From positions 97,807 through 148,766 of the forward strand of contig NZ_JQCB01000001.1 in assembly GCF_001437435.1 (NCBI RefSeq): DNA of 50,960 nt. Direction: 5' to 3'. The stretch's first letter is position 1. Each line of letters begins with the position of its first letter. The position numbers and the translations under genes were made by a program. Below the pieces are notes generated by a model. The model did no database searches, was not told where the DNA came from, and saw only the letters and a list, made by a program, of their open reading frames with translations. Origin of the DNA: Furfurilactobacillus siliginis (GTDB taxonomy: Bacteria > Bacillota > Bacilli > Lactobacillales > Lactobacillaceae). This document shows positions 1 to 7,363 of the stretch, one piece after another.

Positions 1-36
1 TCACTCTCTTCGTTTTTTCAAGTTCAAAACGCTAAA

Positions 37-1038
37 TTATCGGCGATGCTTCATGTTCTTTTTGAAATTCTTTTGCCCGCCGACATCTTTCAATAGCCGT
101 GTTAGTTTTGTTTGTTCAACTTGACGCCCTGATAGACCTGCATACTGCATTTCTCGTTGCAGCTTCTGATAACTCGCCAACCGTTCAGGCGTTAGTCTGC
201 CGTCTTTCACGGCACGTTTTACTGCACAGCCCGGTTCCGTCTCATGTTGACAATCTGTAAAGCGACATTGTTTTGCTAGCTCCGTAATGTCACTAAAACT
301 TTGTGCTGCTGCCGTCTCACTAGCATCCGCGACGCCAACTTCACGCATTCCAGGGGTGTCAATAATCCGTGCGCCGCCCTGAAGAACGTGCAGCACCCGA
401 CTAGTTGTCGTATGCCGCCCTTTATCATCGCTGTCACGGACACGTTCAGTGCGTTCAACGTTTTCTTGCATCAATACGTTCACTAACGTTGATTTGCCGA
501 CACCTGATGAGCCAACAAAGGCGATCACTTTGCCATGACTTAAATATGGTGTAAAGACCGTCTGAATTAGTGCCGGATCTGTTTGTTTTGTAGTGATTAC
601 GTCAATTCCAAACATGTTATCACGGACTTGTTGAACCCCTTCTGCTAACTGAATGTCACTAGCTAAGTCGGCTTTCGTAAGCACGACCACTGGTGTCGCA
701 CCACTATCCCAAACCAGCGTCGCATAACGATCTAAACGCGGCAAACTAAAATTCTGATTTACTGACATGGTGATAAATACGTAATCCAAATTAGCCGCAA
801 TCAACTGTGCTTGACCATCTACGCCACCACTTCGTTTCAAAACGCCTTGTCGTGGTAGCAACGTCTTGATCAGAACAAAATCTGCCTGCGCATCACCCAT
901 GACATAGTCGCCAACAATCGGCCGCTGCTGTTCATTAAACAATCGCCCAGCTAACTTAGCTGAAAATTCGTGATTGTCTTCGTCAATAACTTTATAGTTA
1001 TCCTGTGCTTGTAAACTTACCTGATATTTCTTTTCCAT
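37..1038 (-). CDS. rsgA: Ribosome small-subunit-dependent GTPase RsgA
   Basis: Circularly permuted GTPase that helps late 30S subunit maturation. An OB-like N-terminal region (about residues 1-75) is followed by G4 TKAD (121-124), G1 GSSGVGKST (176-184), the switch GRHTTT (207-212) and G3 DTPGMRE (227-233), the permuted order typical of the family. A C-terminal zinc knuckle uses C258, C263, H265 and C271. The length of 333 aa is normal to slightly long. A GGGAGG ribosome site precedes the ATG. No partner gene is adjacent, and the leader can form two competing hairpins (1066-1094). Function is assigned from family knowledge; all motifs are visible. Confidence 0.95.
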   Translation of the reverse strand: MEKKYQVSLQAQDNYKVIDEDNHEFSAKLAGRLFNEQQRPIVGDYVMGDAQADFVLIKTLLPRQGVLKRSGGVDGQAQLIAANLDYVFITMSVNQNFSLPRLDRYATLVWDSGATPVVVLTKADLASDIQLAEGVQQVRDNMFGIDVITTKQTDPALIQTVFTPYLSHGKVIAFVGSSGVGKSTLVNVLMQENVERTERVRDSDDKGRHTTTSRVLHVLQGGARIIDTPGMREVGVADASETAAAQSFSDITELAKQCRFTDCQHETEPGCAVKRAVKDGRLTPERLASYQKLQREMQYAGLSGRQVEQTKLTRLLKDVGGQKNFKKNMKHRR

Positions 1039-1065
1039 TGTGTCCTCCCAGACTTTTTAAATCCT

Positions 1066-1094
1066 GGAGGCGTCCCACTAGCCTCCTTGGCTAG
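1066..1094 (-). promoter_or_regulatory. Two mutually exclusive hairpins upstream of rsgA
   Basis: GGAGGC at 1066-1071 pairs with GCCTCC at 1081-1086, while CTAGCC at 1078-1083 pairs with GGCTAG at 1089-1094. The two stems share 1081-1083, so only one can form. This is about 30-55 nt upstream of the rsgA start. Any regulatory role is inference. Confidence 0.3.
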
Positions 1095-1289
1095 CGCACA
1101 ATGTCCTCGCGTTTACACATAAAAATTTCTCCTACCATTTCAAATTGCACTAAAGTGCTTGAACAGTACTCTACCAACATTAGTGTGCAAATTCAACTAG
1201 TTTTTTTCACTTTAGCAACACCCTTAAGGACGCTCAAACCCTTATCAATGCGCGATTTAAACAACAAAAAGCAAATAGAGACATATTGT

Positions 1290-1318
1290 TTGTAAGCGGT
1301 ACCAATTCGTGCTACTAT
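1290..1318 (+). promoter_or_regulatory. Promoter of the large structured RNA
   Basis: TTGTAA at 1290-1295, a 17-nt spacer, and TACTAT at 1313-1318; an overlapping TATACT lies at 1316-1321. Transcription would begin near 1325, in the GAGGAAAGG stretch. Confidence 0.6.
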
Positions 1319-1324
1319 ACTGGT

Positions 1325-2050
1325 GAGGAAAGGAACTCCCTCCCTCGATCGACGCCTTCTCAATGCAGCCAACTAGGCTGGTTCTGTGAACCATAGTGTG
1401 GTTGCCAAAGCTACCCCAGCGGAGTCACGCTGGTAGTCCGCAGGTCACGTAACGTTTTGATGTTGAGAAACATCCCCCGCGCATTGATGACGCAATTAGC
1501 CATCCGCGCTAAAGTCGGTGACACAGTAGGTTACGGTAGCAGCTCAGCTTCAGGAATCAAGATTTAAGTATCTAAGTTTCAAGAACCATGTTTCAAAAGC
1601 TCCACGAATTTGTACCATTGTTCCCCAAGTATCACTTGATGAGCATGTCGCGATGAAGAACGAATCAAAGCAGGCGATTCCAATGACCAAGTTAGTTTAA
1701 GGGACTCCCAGTGAATCAAGGAGTTTCAGCGTTTCCCGTACCAAAACACAATAAGGTTTCACTCTGGGAGGTGTATGACTGATAGCTAGTCATATGTGTG
1801 CCACGCGTGATACCTATACCGCCGCTAGCCTGTCGATCAAACGGTGATGAGCGACCAGTGGTAATGTTGATTGCCGCTTCGCCCACATTAGCAGACATTT
1901 ACAAGTGGACAGGTAGGTCAGGACAAGGGATTACGTAAATTGAATATTGAGGTGTTAGACCATTTCTAATTGTAAAATGATTGTTACGCCGGTTGAGGAT
2001 CTTTCCTTGATGTAATGGGTTCCGAGTAGAGAAGGCTCGGAGCCTTTTTT
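1325..2050 (+). ncRNA. Large structured non-coding RNA, GOLLD/ROOL-class candidate
   Basis: A ~726-nt unit bounded by a sigma-70-like promoter and a strong intrinsic terminator, with no open frame that has a ribosome site. Many local helices are visible: GGTTC/GAACC at 1380-1392; CCAGCG/CGCTGG at 1416-1433; GATGTT-GAGA-AACATC with a GNRA loop at 1459-1474; ATGACT/AGTCAT at 1775-1793. There is also a long-range pairing of CTCCCAG (1705-1711) with CTGGGAG (1764-1770). Giant ornate RNAs of this size (GOLLD, ROOL) are known from Lactobacillales. I cannot tell which class this is, or exclude a new one, without a covariance-model search. It is not RNase P, tmRNA or 6S by length and context. Confidence 0.65.
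2018..2050 (+). terminator. Intrinsic terminator of the large RNA
   Basis: GGTTCCGAG (2018-2026) pairs with CTCGGAGCC (2036-2044), nine pairs with one G-U, and is followed directly by T6. Confidence 0.9.
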
Positions 2051-2081
2051 GTTTGCCTGCTGTTACATTGATTGGTGCAGA

Positions 2082-2228
2082 TCGTCCGTAAACAGGATAA
2101 ACACGAACTCGCTACGCTCGTCGGCGAACAACTGTGGCCCTTGCCGTTTCGCCCTGCGGAATTCTTCCGCGGTCTCTACTCCCAGGGCGGCAGTTGTTCG
2201 CCATCGTGTTTACCCTGTTTACGGACGA
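2082..2228. repeat. Long palindromic element, copy 1
   Basis: The outer arms 2082-2106 and 2204-2228 are reverse complements at 24 of 25 positions. A one-sided 16-nt insert, ACTCGCTACGCTCGTC (2107-2122), sits on the left only; the right has one base (2203). Inner arms GGCGAACAACTG (2123-2134) and CAGTTGTTCGCC (2191-2202) match perfectly. The core holds GCGGAA-TTC-TTCCGC at 2156-2170. The same plan recurs at 3550-3698 and 49775-49923 with different arm sequences. Confidence 0.85.
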
Positions 2229-2255
2229 GTGTTGTTTACCTTTGGCAAACAACAC
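2229..2255. repeat. Short hairpin next to the palindromic element
   Basis: GTGTTGTTT (2229-2237) pairs with AAACAACAC (2247-2255), with an inner CC/GG. It lacks a T-run on either strand, so a terminator role for the merR gene at 2306 is only possible. From here to 2305 I see nothing else. Confidence 0.5.
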
Positions 2256-2305
2256 AAGCCCACACGCCTCTTTATCCAAGCCTTTCAAACAAGTCTTCAC
2301 TATAC

Positions 2306-2656
2306 TTAATGCAGCAAAGTCGGCGTATCGATTTCTGACTTCAAAACTCGTTCAGCAGTTACAAGTTCAGCTAGTTTTCCTTGGATTTTAGCTAGTTCTA
2401 AAGTCAGCAGGTCTTGACGCCGCGCTAAAATATCGGGCGCTGCGTAATTCAATTTCGCTAAGCGCCTCAAAGTTTCAATGGATACGCCAACATTTCGCAA
2501 TACTGTGATATTTTTCAACCAGGTTACATCAACATCACTAAACTCTCGCCGACCTCCGCTAGTACGAGGAATTTTACATAAGATTCCTTCATCGTCGTAA
2601 TACCTAATTGTAGAAATTGGTACATTAGTCAGTTGAGCGACTTTCGATATTTTCAA
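2306..2656 (-). CDS. MerR family transcriptional regulator
   Basis: The N-terminal winged helix-turn-helix begins KISKVAQLTNVPISTIRYYD, the MerR signature with an RYYD helix, followed by a predicted dimerisation coiled coil ending near residue 115. There is no long effector domain, so it is a small MerR (~116 aa) of the kind that senses small oxidants, aldehydes or metals. I chose a TTG start at 2656 because AGGTAGG lies 8 nt upstream and it gives the canonical MerR N-terminus; a GTG at 2665 is the alternative. It overlaps the end of the SDR gene upstream by about 30 nt and is co-transcribed with it, so it probably controls the operon promoter at 3323-3353. Confidence 0.85.
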   Translation of the reverse strand: MKISKVAQLTNVPISTIRYYDDEGILCKIPRTSGGRREFSDVDVTWLKNITVLRNVGVSIETLRRLAKLNYAAPDILARRQDLLTLELAKIQGKLAELVTAERVLKSEIDTPTLLH

Positions 2657-3290
2657 GTTGTACACCTACCTCAGTAATCGGAATAACACCATTGTAAAGA
2701 TCAAAACGCTGATTTAGAAGCTCTTTATCTAATACTGCTTGTACCATTACTGCAGCAACATCTGCACGGCTCACTCGATTATCGCCTTGAATAAGGCCAA
2801 CATGATTAGTACCTGTTTCATTTGTCAAAATAGCAGGTCGTACAACAGTGTAATTCAAACCACTATGAATTAAAGCCTCTTCCGCATAATACTTTGCCAA
2901 ATAATAAATTGGAATATCAAACACAGACCAGGTGTCCCTCGACTCTGCTCCAGCCGCAGATTCCATAATAAAATGTTTGATTCCTTTTGCCTTAGCAGCA
3001 GTCATTAGTTTAACCGCTCCATCTAAATCCAACCATACTGCATCCTGTGGCCGATTTTGTGCCGCACCTGCTGTGAAAATTATTGCTTCAATATTCTCTG
3101 GTAGCTTCGCCTTGATATCCTCAACACGATCATTAATTAAGTCAATTACTACAGAAGCTATTCCTCGATCGGAGAATTCTTTTGCAGTCTCCTCACGACG
3201 TACACCGGCGATAGGAACTAGCTGTTTCTTCTGCAATTCATCGATGACCATTCTCCCATTTTGACCATTAGCACCCATTACAAAAATCAT
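2625..3290 (-). CDS. NAD(P)-binding atypical SDR (NmrA/SDR_a5-like)
   Basis: A 221-aa Rossmann-fold protein beginning with the glycine-rich nucleotide motif GANGQNGR (about residues 6-13). It has a YLAKYYAEE segment (Y and K spaced like an SDR active site, around residue 130) and a TVVRPAILTN segment typical of NAD(P)H-binding atypical SDRs. The substrate cannot be read from the sequence. GGGAGG lies 7-8 nt before the ATG. First gene of a two-gene operon with the MerR regulator, under a MerR-type promoter with a 20-bp dyad, so expression is likely inducible, perhaps by an electrophile or quinone (inference). Confidence 0.8.
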   Translation of the reverse strand: MIFVMGANGQNGRMVIDELQKKQLVPIAGVRREETAKEFSDRGIASVVIDLINDRVEDIKAKLPENIEAIIFTAGAAQNRPQDAVWLDLDGAVKLMTAAKAKGIKHFIMESAAGAESRDTWSVFDIPIYYLAKYYAEEALIHSGLNYTVVRPAILTNETGTNHVGLIQGDNRVSRADVAAVMVQAVLDKELLNQRFDLYNGVIPITEVGVQLENIESRSTD

Positions 3291-3322
3291 TTTTCTAACC
3301 TCCCATTTGCTATGTTGAAGCT

Positions 3323-3353
3323 AGTCTACAACCTAAAGCGTGCTTTAGGTCAA
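3323..3353 (-). promoter_or_regulatory. MerR-type promoter with 19-bp spacer and dyad operator
   Basis: On the minus strand, TTGACC (3353-3348), 19 nt, then TAGACT (3328-3323). The perfect 20-bp palindrome ACCTAAAGCACGCTTTAGGT (3331-3350) fills the spacer. The over-long spacer with a central dyad is the hallmark of promoters that MerR proteins untwist. Confidence 0.85.
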
Positions 3354-3549
3354 GGATAAACCCCTTCTAAATATATTTGTATTCCACTCTCGACCGTCTC
3401 AAAATTCGCTACTCATAGCTATTCACTAAAAACAAATCATATTTGAAGTAAAATCACGCTTAAAACTGGTTTCGACGCTGACTACAGGCACGCTAAGGAA
3501 AATCGGTTACAGTGTGTGTCGACTGTGCGTTTTGCAACGCAAAACACAC

Positions 3550-3698
3550 TCGTCAGTCCACCAGTCGTTAGCGATGGCAGACAGTTGACGTCCCGTTAGT
3601 GAGGGCTGCACAAGAATTGTGCAAAGTCCGAACGACTAGGGACCTCAATTGTCTGCCGACGAGCACAGCGAGTTCGCTAACGGCTGGTGGACTGACGA
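3550..3698. repeat. Long palindromic element, copy 2 (inverted orientation)
   Basis: Outer arms 3550-3574 and 3674-3698 are reverse complements at 24 of 25 positions. The one-sided 16-nt insert GACGAGCACAGCGAGT (3658-3673) is on the right arm, and a single base (3575) faces it. Inner arms 3576-3594 and 3639-3657 match at about 17 of 19. The apical hairpin GCACAA-GAA-TTGTGC reads TTC in the loop on the minus strand, as in the other copies. The rest of 3354-3728 shows no gene. Confidence 0.85.
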
Positions 3699-3728
3699 CA
3701 CTACATAACATTTTTAAGCCACATTACT

Positions 3729-3757
3729 TTGACACACACAGTAATACGTGATACATT
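3729..3757 (+). promoter_or_regulatory. Promoter of the padR-DUF4097-ABC operon
   Basis: TTGACA (3729-3734), a 17-nt spacer, TACATT (3752-3757). The near-palindrome GTAATACGTGATAC (3741-3754) sits between the boxes and overlaps the -10, a plausible PadR operator. Confidence 0.7.
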
Positions 3758-3795
3758 GTTGTCGATCGAAAATAACAATAACCGGGAGGCACAAC

Positions 3796-4152
3796 ATGAA
3801 ACCCGAGATTTCAAAGGATATCATTCGTGGTCACACGACCTCAATTATCCTGAACGTGCTTAGCCAAGGCGACAGCTACGGCTATGAAATTGCTAAAGCC
3901 GTGCAACAGCTTAGCAACAATGCGTACGAATTAAGTGAAGCAACCCTCTACACCGCCTTTCGTCGCATGGAGAAAAATGGTGATATTGAAAGCTACTGGG
4001 GCGATGAATCGCAAGGCGGTCGACGAAAATATTACCGAGTGACTGAGCAAGGACAACAGTTATTGGCCAAGGATATTGCTGACTGGCGCTTTGCAAAAGA
4101 CATTATTGATGACTTAATTACAGGAAGGATCGATGAAAATGGACACGATTGA
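3796..4152 (+). CDS. PadR family transcriptional regulator
   Basis: A 118-aa winged-helix protein with the PadR pattern: RGHTTSIILNVLSQGDSYGYEIA helix region near residues 11-33, then LSEATLYTAFRRMEKNG recognition helix and GGRRKYYRVTEQGQQLL wing. PadR proteins usually repress the operon they head. The ATG at 3796 is preceded by GGGAGG at 5-7 nt; an upstream in-frame start at 3748 would run through the promoter. The end overlaps the next gene by 20 nt. The downstream DUF4097 and exporter genes suggest it senses an envelope-active compound (inference). Confidence 0.9.
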   Translation: MKPEISKDIIRGHTTSIILNVLSQGDSYGYEIAKAVQQLSNNAYELSEATLYTAFRRMEKNGDIESYWGDESQGGRRKYYRVTEQGQQLLAKDIADWRFAKDIIDDLITGRIDENGHD

Positions 4153-5602
4153 TAACATGGTTAATGACCGCTTAACAGATTACTTTGCAGACTATCCTGC
4201 TAGTGCTGAAATGACTGAACTACGTGAGGAGTTAACCGCCGATTTAAGTGAAGCCGCTCATGAACGACATGAAAAAGGGGCCACCATGCTTGATGCTGTC
4301 AATGACGCCTTTGACCGTTTAGGTGACTTGGATGATCTGGTGGATGAAATTAGTAATGGTGAACAACCTGAATTTTCAGCTGATGACGAGCAAACGCATC
4401 AGCATGAAGGCCATTATGAACAGCAAGGCCACCACATTGACATCAATGACGGCCAGGTAACGGTAGATGGTGGAAGCACCTTTACTGCTAATAGCGATGG
4501 CGTCTTTATTCATGATGGCAAAACACTGCGGATCGATAATCATGGTGTCGACATTAATAACGGAACGGTCAGCTTTACCGAAGATGGCGTTCGTTTAGGC
4601 AAACTTGTGATTGATGAAAACGGCATTCGTACTGAAGAAAAACCAAATCGCACCAGTGCAAGAACTGACAAGTGGCACCATGACGAGCATCAAAACGACG
4701 AGACATTTGCCGACTTTGACAAAGGTTTTCACGCAGCTGATGCGGCCGATACTGAAATTCACGTTGAAAGTCTGCCGCTTGCTAACGAAATGGCATATGA
4801 CGCCAAGGACATTGAACGAATCGACTTCACTTACGACGACGCTAACATCCGCGTACTGGCGAACCCAAACAGTGATCAAATTATCTTTCGCGAATATATG
4901 AGCCGCACCAATGCCAGCTACTTAGGGACAAGCACCGTCTCAGATGGCACCCTCACCATTCGCAATGGTAGACATCCCCACCTCTTGCCCCTTCGCATTC
5001 GAACACAGTTGCTCATCCCAACTAGTTTCACTGGCGATTTACGGCTAACGAGTCACTCTGGCTCAGTTCGCATGACTAACTTTGGCACGCTCGGCCAGGT
5101 ACGCGTCAACTTACACAGTGGTAGCCTGCAAATTAACGGTGGCCACGTGCTTGATTTAGATGTTGATAGTCATTCAGGTTCTGTTAAGTTCAATCAATTT
5201 ATCGCAGACGGTCTATTACGGCTACGTGTTCACAGCGGCATTGTGCGTCTGAATACCGTCAGTGTTAAGGAATTTGATATTCAGGCAAAATCTGGTTCTA
5301 TTCGCGGCGATCAACTAACAGGGAGTGGTTCTATCAATGCCAGTTCAGGAACGGTCAATTTGGCATTTAGTGCCTTAACTGGCAACCTGGATACGCTCGC
5401 CCACTCTGGCACGATTAAATTAGCATTCGCGCCTGATGTTTTCTATAACTTCGATCTTGAAGCTAAGAGTGGCAAGGTTTCCGGACCTGCAGGCGCTATT
5501 TATGATCATGATCAAATGTCCTTCAAAGACGGTGCTGTCGGTGAAGACCCGCACATTTACGTGACTGCTGCAGCTGATTCTGGTACCATTACTGTTCGCT
5601 AA
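4133..5602 (+). CDS. HAAS-DUF4097 beta-repeat protein, LiaX-like candidate
   Basis: A 489-aa protein. Residues ~8-75 form a helical HAAS/DUF1700-type module (LTDYFADYPASAEMTELREEL onward). A low-complexity His/Asp/Gln linker follows, then repeated G-V-x-I-D/N-x-G strands (~100-165). A C-terminal DUF4097 beta-helix has recurring HSGS/HSGT/AKSG turns (~300-489). There is no signal peptide or membrane segment. In Firmicutes such proteins sit behind PadR or Lia regulators and act in cell-envelope stress; LiaX of Enterococcus is the characterised relative, so a surface or adaptor role is inferred. ATG 4133 and ATG 4139 are both possible after AGGAAGG at 4122-4128. It leads straight into two ABC exporter genes. 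Confidence 0.75.
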   Translation: MKMDTIDNMVNDRLTDYFADYPASAEMTELREELTADLSEAAHERHEKGATMLDAVNDAFDRLGDLDDLVDEISNGEQPEFSADDEQTHQHEGHYEQQGHHIDINDGQVTVDGGSTFTANSDGVFIHDGKTLRIDNHGVDINNGTVSFTEDGVRLGKLVIDENGIRTEEKPNRTSARTDKWHHDEHQNDETFADFDKGFHAADAADTEIHVESLPLANEMAYDAKDIERIDFTYDDANIRVLANPNSDQIIFREYMSRTNASYLGTSTVSDGTLTIRNGRHPHLLPLRIRTQLLIPTSFTGDLRLTSHSGSVRMTNFGTLGQVRVNLHSGSLQINGGHVLDLDVDSHSGSVKFNQFIADGLLRLRVHSGIVRLNTVSVKEFDIQAKSGSIRGDQLTGSGSINASSGTVNLAFSALTGNLDTLAHSGTIKLAFAPDVFYNFDLEAKSGKVSGPAGAIYDHDQMSFKDGAVGEDPHIYVTAAADSGTITVR

Positions 5603-5638
5603 ACTTACTAACAACCTCGTTCATATAGAAAGAAGGTC

Positions 5639-7363
5639 ATGTTCTTGAGCGTCATTAAACCACATCTCAGGCGTTACGCCTGGGGCAGTTTCTGGGCCAT
5701 TTTATCGGCCGTTATCATTGCTGGCGCCAGCCTTTGGCAACCAAAGTTACTACAGAAGGTTATCAATGCCATTTTGGCTGGTAACAACGACAAAGTCATG
5801 TCACTTGGCATTGACCTAGTTATTATCGCCGTCATTGGCTTGATTGCTGGCGTTTTAAATACCATCTTTGCTGCCAAAGTATCTATGGGCATGGCTGCCG
5901 ATATTCGGGAAGCTGCTTACCGAAAGATTCAAACATTCTCTTTTGGCAACGTTGAACGCTTCTCCGCTGGTAATTTAGTTGTCCGGTTAACTAATGACAT
6001 TACGCAAATTCAAACCTTGCTGATGAATGTCTTCCAAATGCTCATTCGAGTACCGATTATGTTTGTCGGTGCGTTGATTCTAGCGCTGAACACAATTCCC
6101 CAGCTGTGGTGGATCATCGTGATTCAAATTGTGCTGGTGGTTGGTGTGGTCACCGGTACGTTTGGCCGTATGGGTAAGCGTTTCGGACTCATGCAGCACC
6201 TCATCGACCGCGTGAACGAACTTGCTAAGGAAAACTTAGCCGGCGTGCGGGTCGTCAAATCTTTTAACCAAGAGACTAACGAACAAAAACGTTTCAATAA
6301 AGTCTCTGATGATTTGAACGACCAGAACATTGCCGTTGGTATTATCTTTTCAATTATCATCCCCGCCTTCATGTTGATTGGTAGTCTAGCTGTGGCATCT
6401 GCCATTTACTTCACCGGTGATATTGCCAAAACACATCCTGGTGCCGTAGCCGCCATTGCATCTTTTATTAACTACTTGATGCAAATTATGTTTGCCATCA
6501 TCAATGGTGGCATGATGCTGACATTTTCCGCGCGGGCGATGGTCTCACTCGGTCGGCTAAATGAAATCATGCAAACAACGCCGGACGTGACCTACAAAGC
6601 AGACGCTCCAGCAAGTGAACTGACTGGTTCGGTCAACTTTGACCACGTATCCTTCACCTATGAAGGCGATGATCAGCCAACTTTGAAAGACGTATCCTTT
6701 AACGTGCAGCCAGGTGAAATGATTGGCATCGTTGGTGCCACTGGCTCTGGTAAGTCCACGCTCGCACAGCTAATCCCCCGCTTGTTTGATCCGCAAAGTG
6801 GGACCGTATCTGTTGGTGGCACTGATTTACGTGATGTTAATGAACGCTCCTTACGTAAAGCCGTCGCTTTTGTTTTACAACGGGCCATTCTATTCTCTGG
6901 TACAATCGCACAGAATTTACAACAAGGACTCAAGTCGGCTGATGAAAAAGACATGGACCGTGCGAGTCGCATTGCCCAAGCCTCAGAATTTATTGACCGT
7001 TTGCCTGAACGCTACGACGCTGCAATTGAAGAACGTTCCAGTAACTTTTCCGGCGGACAAAAGCAGCGTCTCTCCATTACACGTGGCGTAATCGGCCAAC
7101 CTAAGATCTTGATTCTGGATGATTCCACTTCCGCGCTGGACGCTGAATCTGAAAAGCTCGTCCAAGAGGCCTTAAACGATGAGCTCAAAGGCACCACAAC
7201 TTTCGTGATTGCTGAAAAGATTTCGTCGGTTGTACACGCTGACCGGATTTTGGTCCTTGATCAAGGACAGTTGGTTGGTGAAGGCACTCATCAAGAACTA
7301 GTTAAAAGTAACGCTGTTTATCAAGAAATTTATCACACACAAAAGGGAAAGGAGGAGGCCTAA
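5639..7363 (+). CDS. Heterodimeric ABC exporter subunit with degenerate ATP site (LmrC/BmrC-like)
   Basis: A 574-aa half-transporter: a six-helix ABC type-1 membrane domain (~15-300) and a C-terminal NBD. Walker A is GATGSGKST (366-374), the Q-loop Q is near 414, the signature SGGQKQR (471-477), Walker [12 protein letters not shown] (491-501) and the switch IAEKIS (524-529). The catalytic Glu after Walker B is Asp and the H-loop His is Glu526, so this NBD's own site is degenerate, as in LmrC/BmrC/TM287-type partners. It should pair with the next product, whose gene overlaps by one base. An ATG at 5639 sits close to AGAAGG; a TTG at 5645 has better spacing. Substrate is unknown; context suggests a drug or antimicrobial peptide. 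Confidence 0.92.
   Translation: MFLSVIKPHLRRYAWGSFWAILSAVIIAGASLWQPKLLQKVINAILAGNNDKVMSLGIDLVIIAVIGLIAGVLNTIFAAKVSMGMAADIREAAYRKIQTFSFGNVERFSAGNLVVRLTNDITQIQTLLMNVFQMLIRVPIMFVGALILALNTIPQLWWIIVIQIVLVVGVVTGTFGRMGKRFGLMQHLIDRVNELAKENLAGVRVVKSFNQETNEQKRFNKVSDDLNDQNIAVGIIFSIIIPAFMLIGSLAVASAIYFTGDIAKTHPGAVAAIASFINYLMQIMFAIINGGMMLTFSARAMVSLGRLNEIMQTTPDVTYKADAPASELTGSVNFDHVSFTYEGDDQPTLKDVSFNVQPGEMIGIVGATGSGKSTLAQLIPRLFDPQSGTVSVGGTDLRDVNERSLRKAVAFVLQRAILFSGTIAQNLQQGLKSADEKDMDRASRIAQASEFIDRLPERYDAAIEERSSNFSGGQKQRLSITRGVIGQPKILILDDSTSALDAESEKLVQEALNDELKGTTTFVIAEKISSVVHADRILVLDQGQLVGEGTHQELVKSNAVYQEIYHTQKGKEEA

Noticed and set aside
1101-1295. Open frame upstream of the large RNA
   Set aside because: No ribosome site and a composition unlike neighbouring proteins; it overlaps the RNA promoter.
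1325-2050. RNase P RNA (GAGGAAAG at the 5' end resembles its P4 motif)
   Set aside because: The unit is nearly twice the RNase P length and the paired ACAGAAA/P4 partner is not seen in place.
2049-2391. Several overlapping open frames across the first palindrome
   Set aside because: They arise from the palindrome's GC-rich arms, lack ribosome sites and overlap merR on the other strand.
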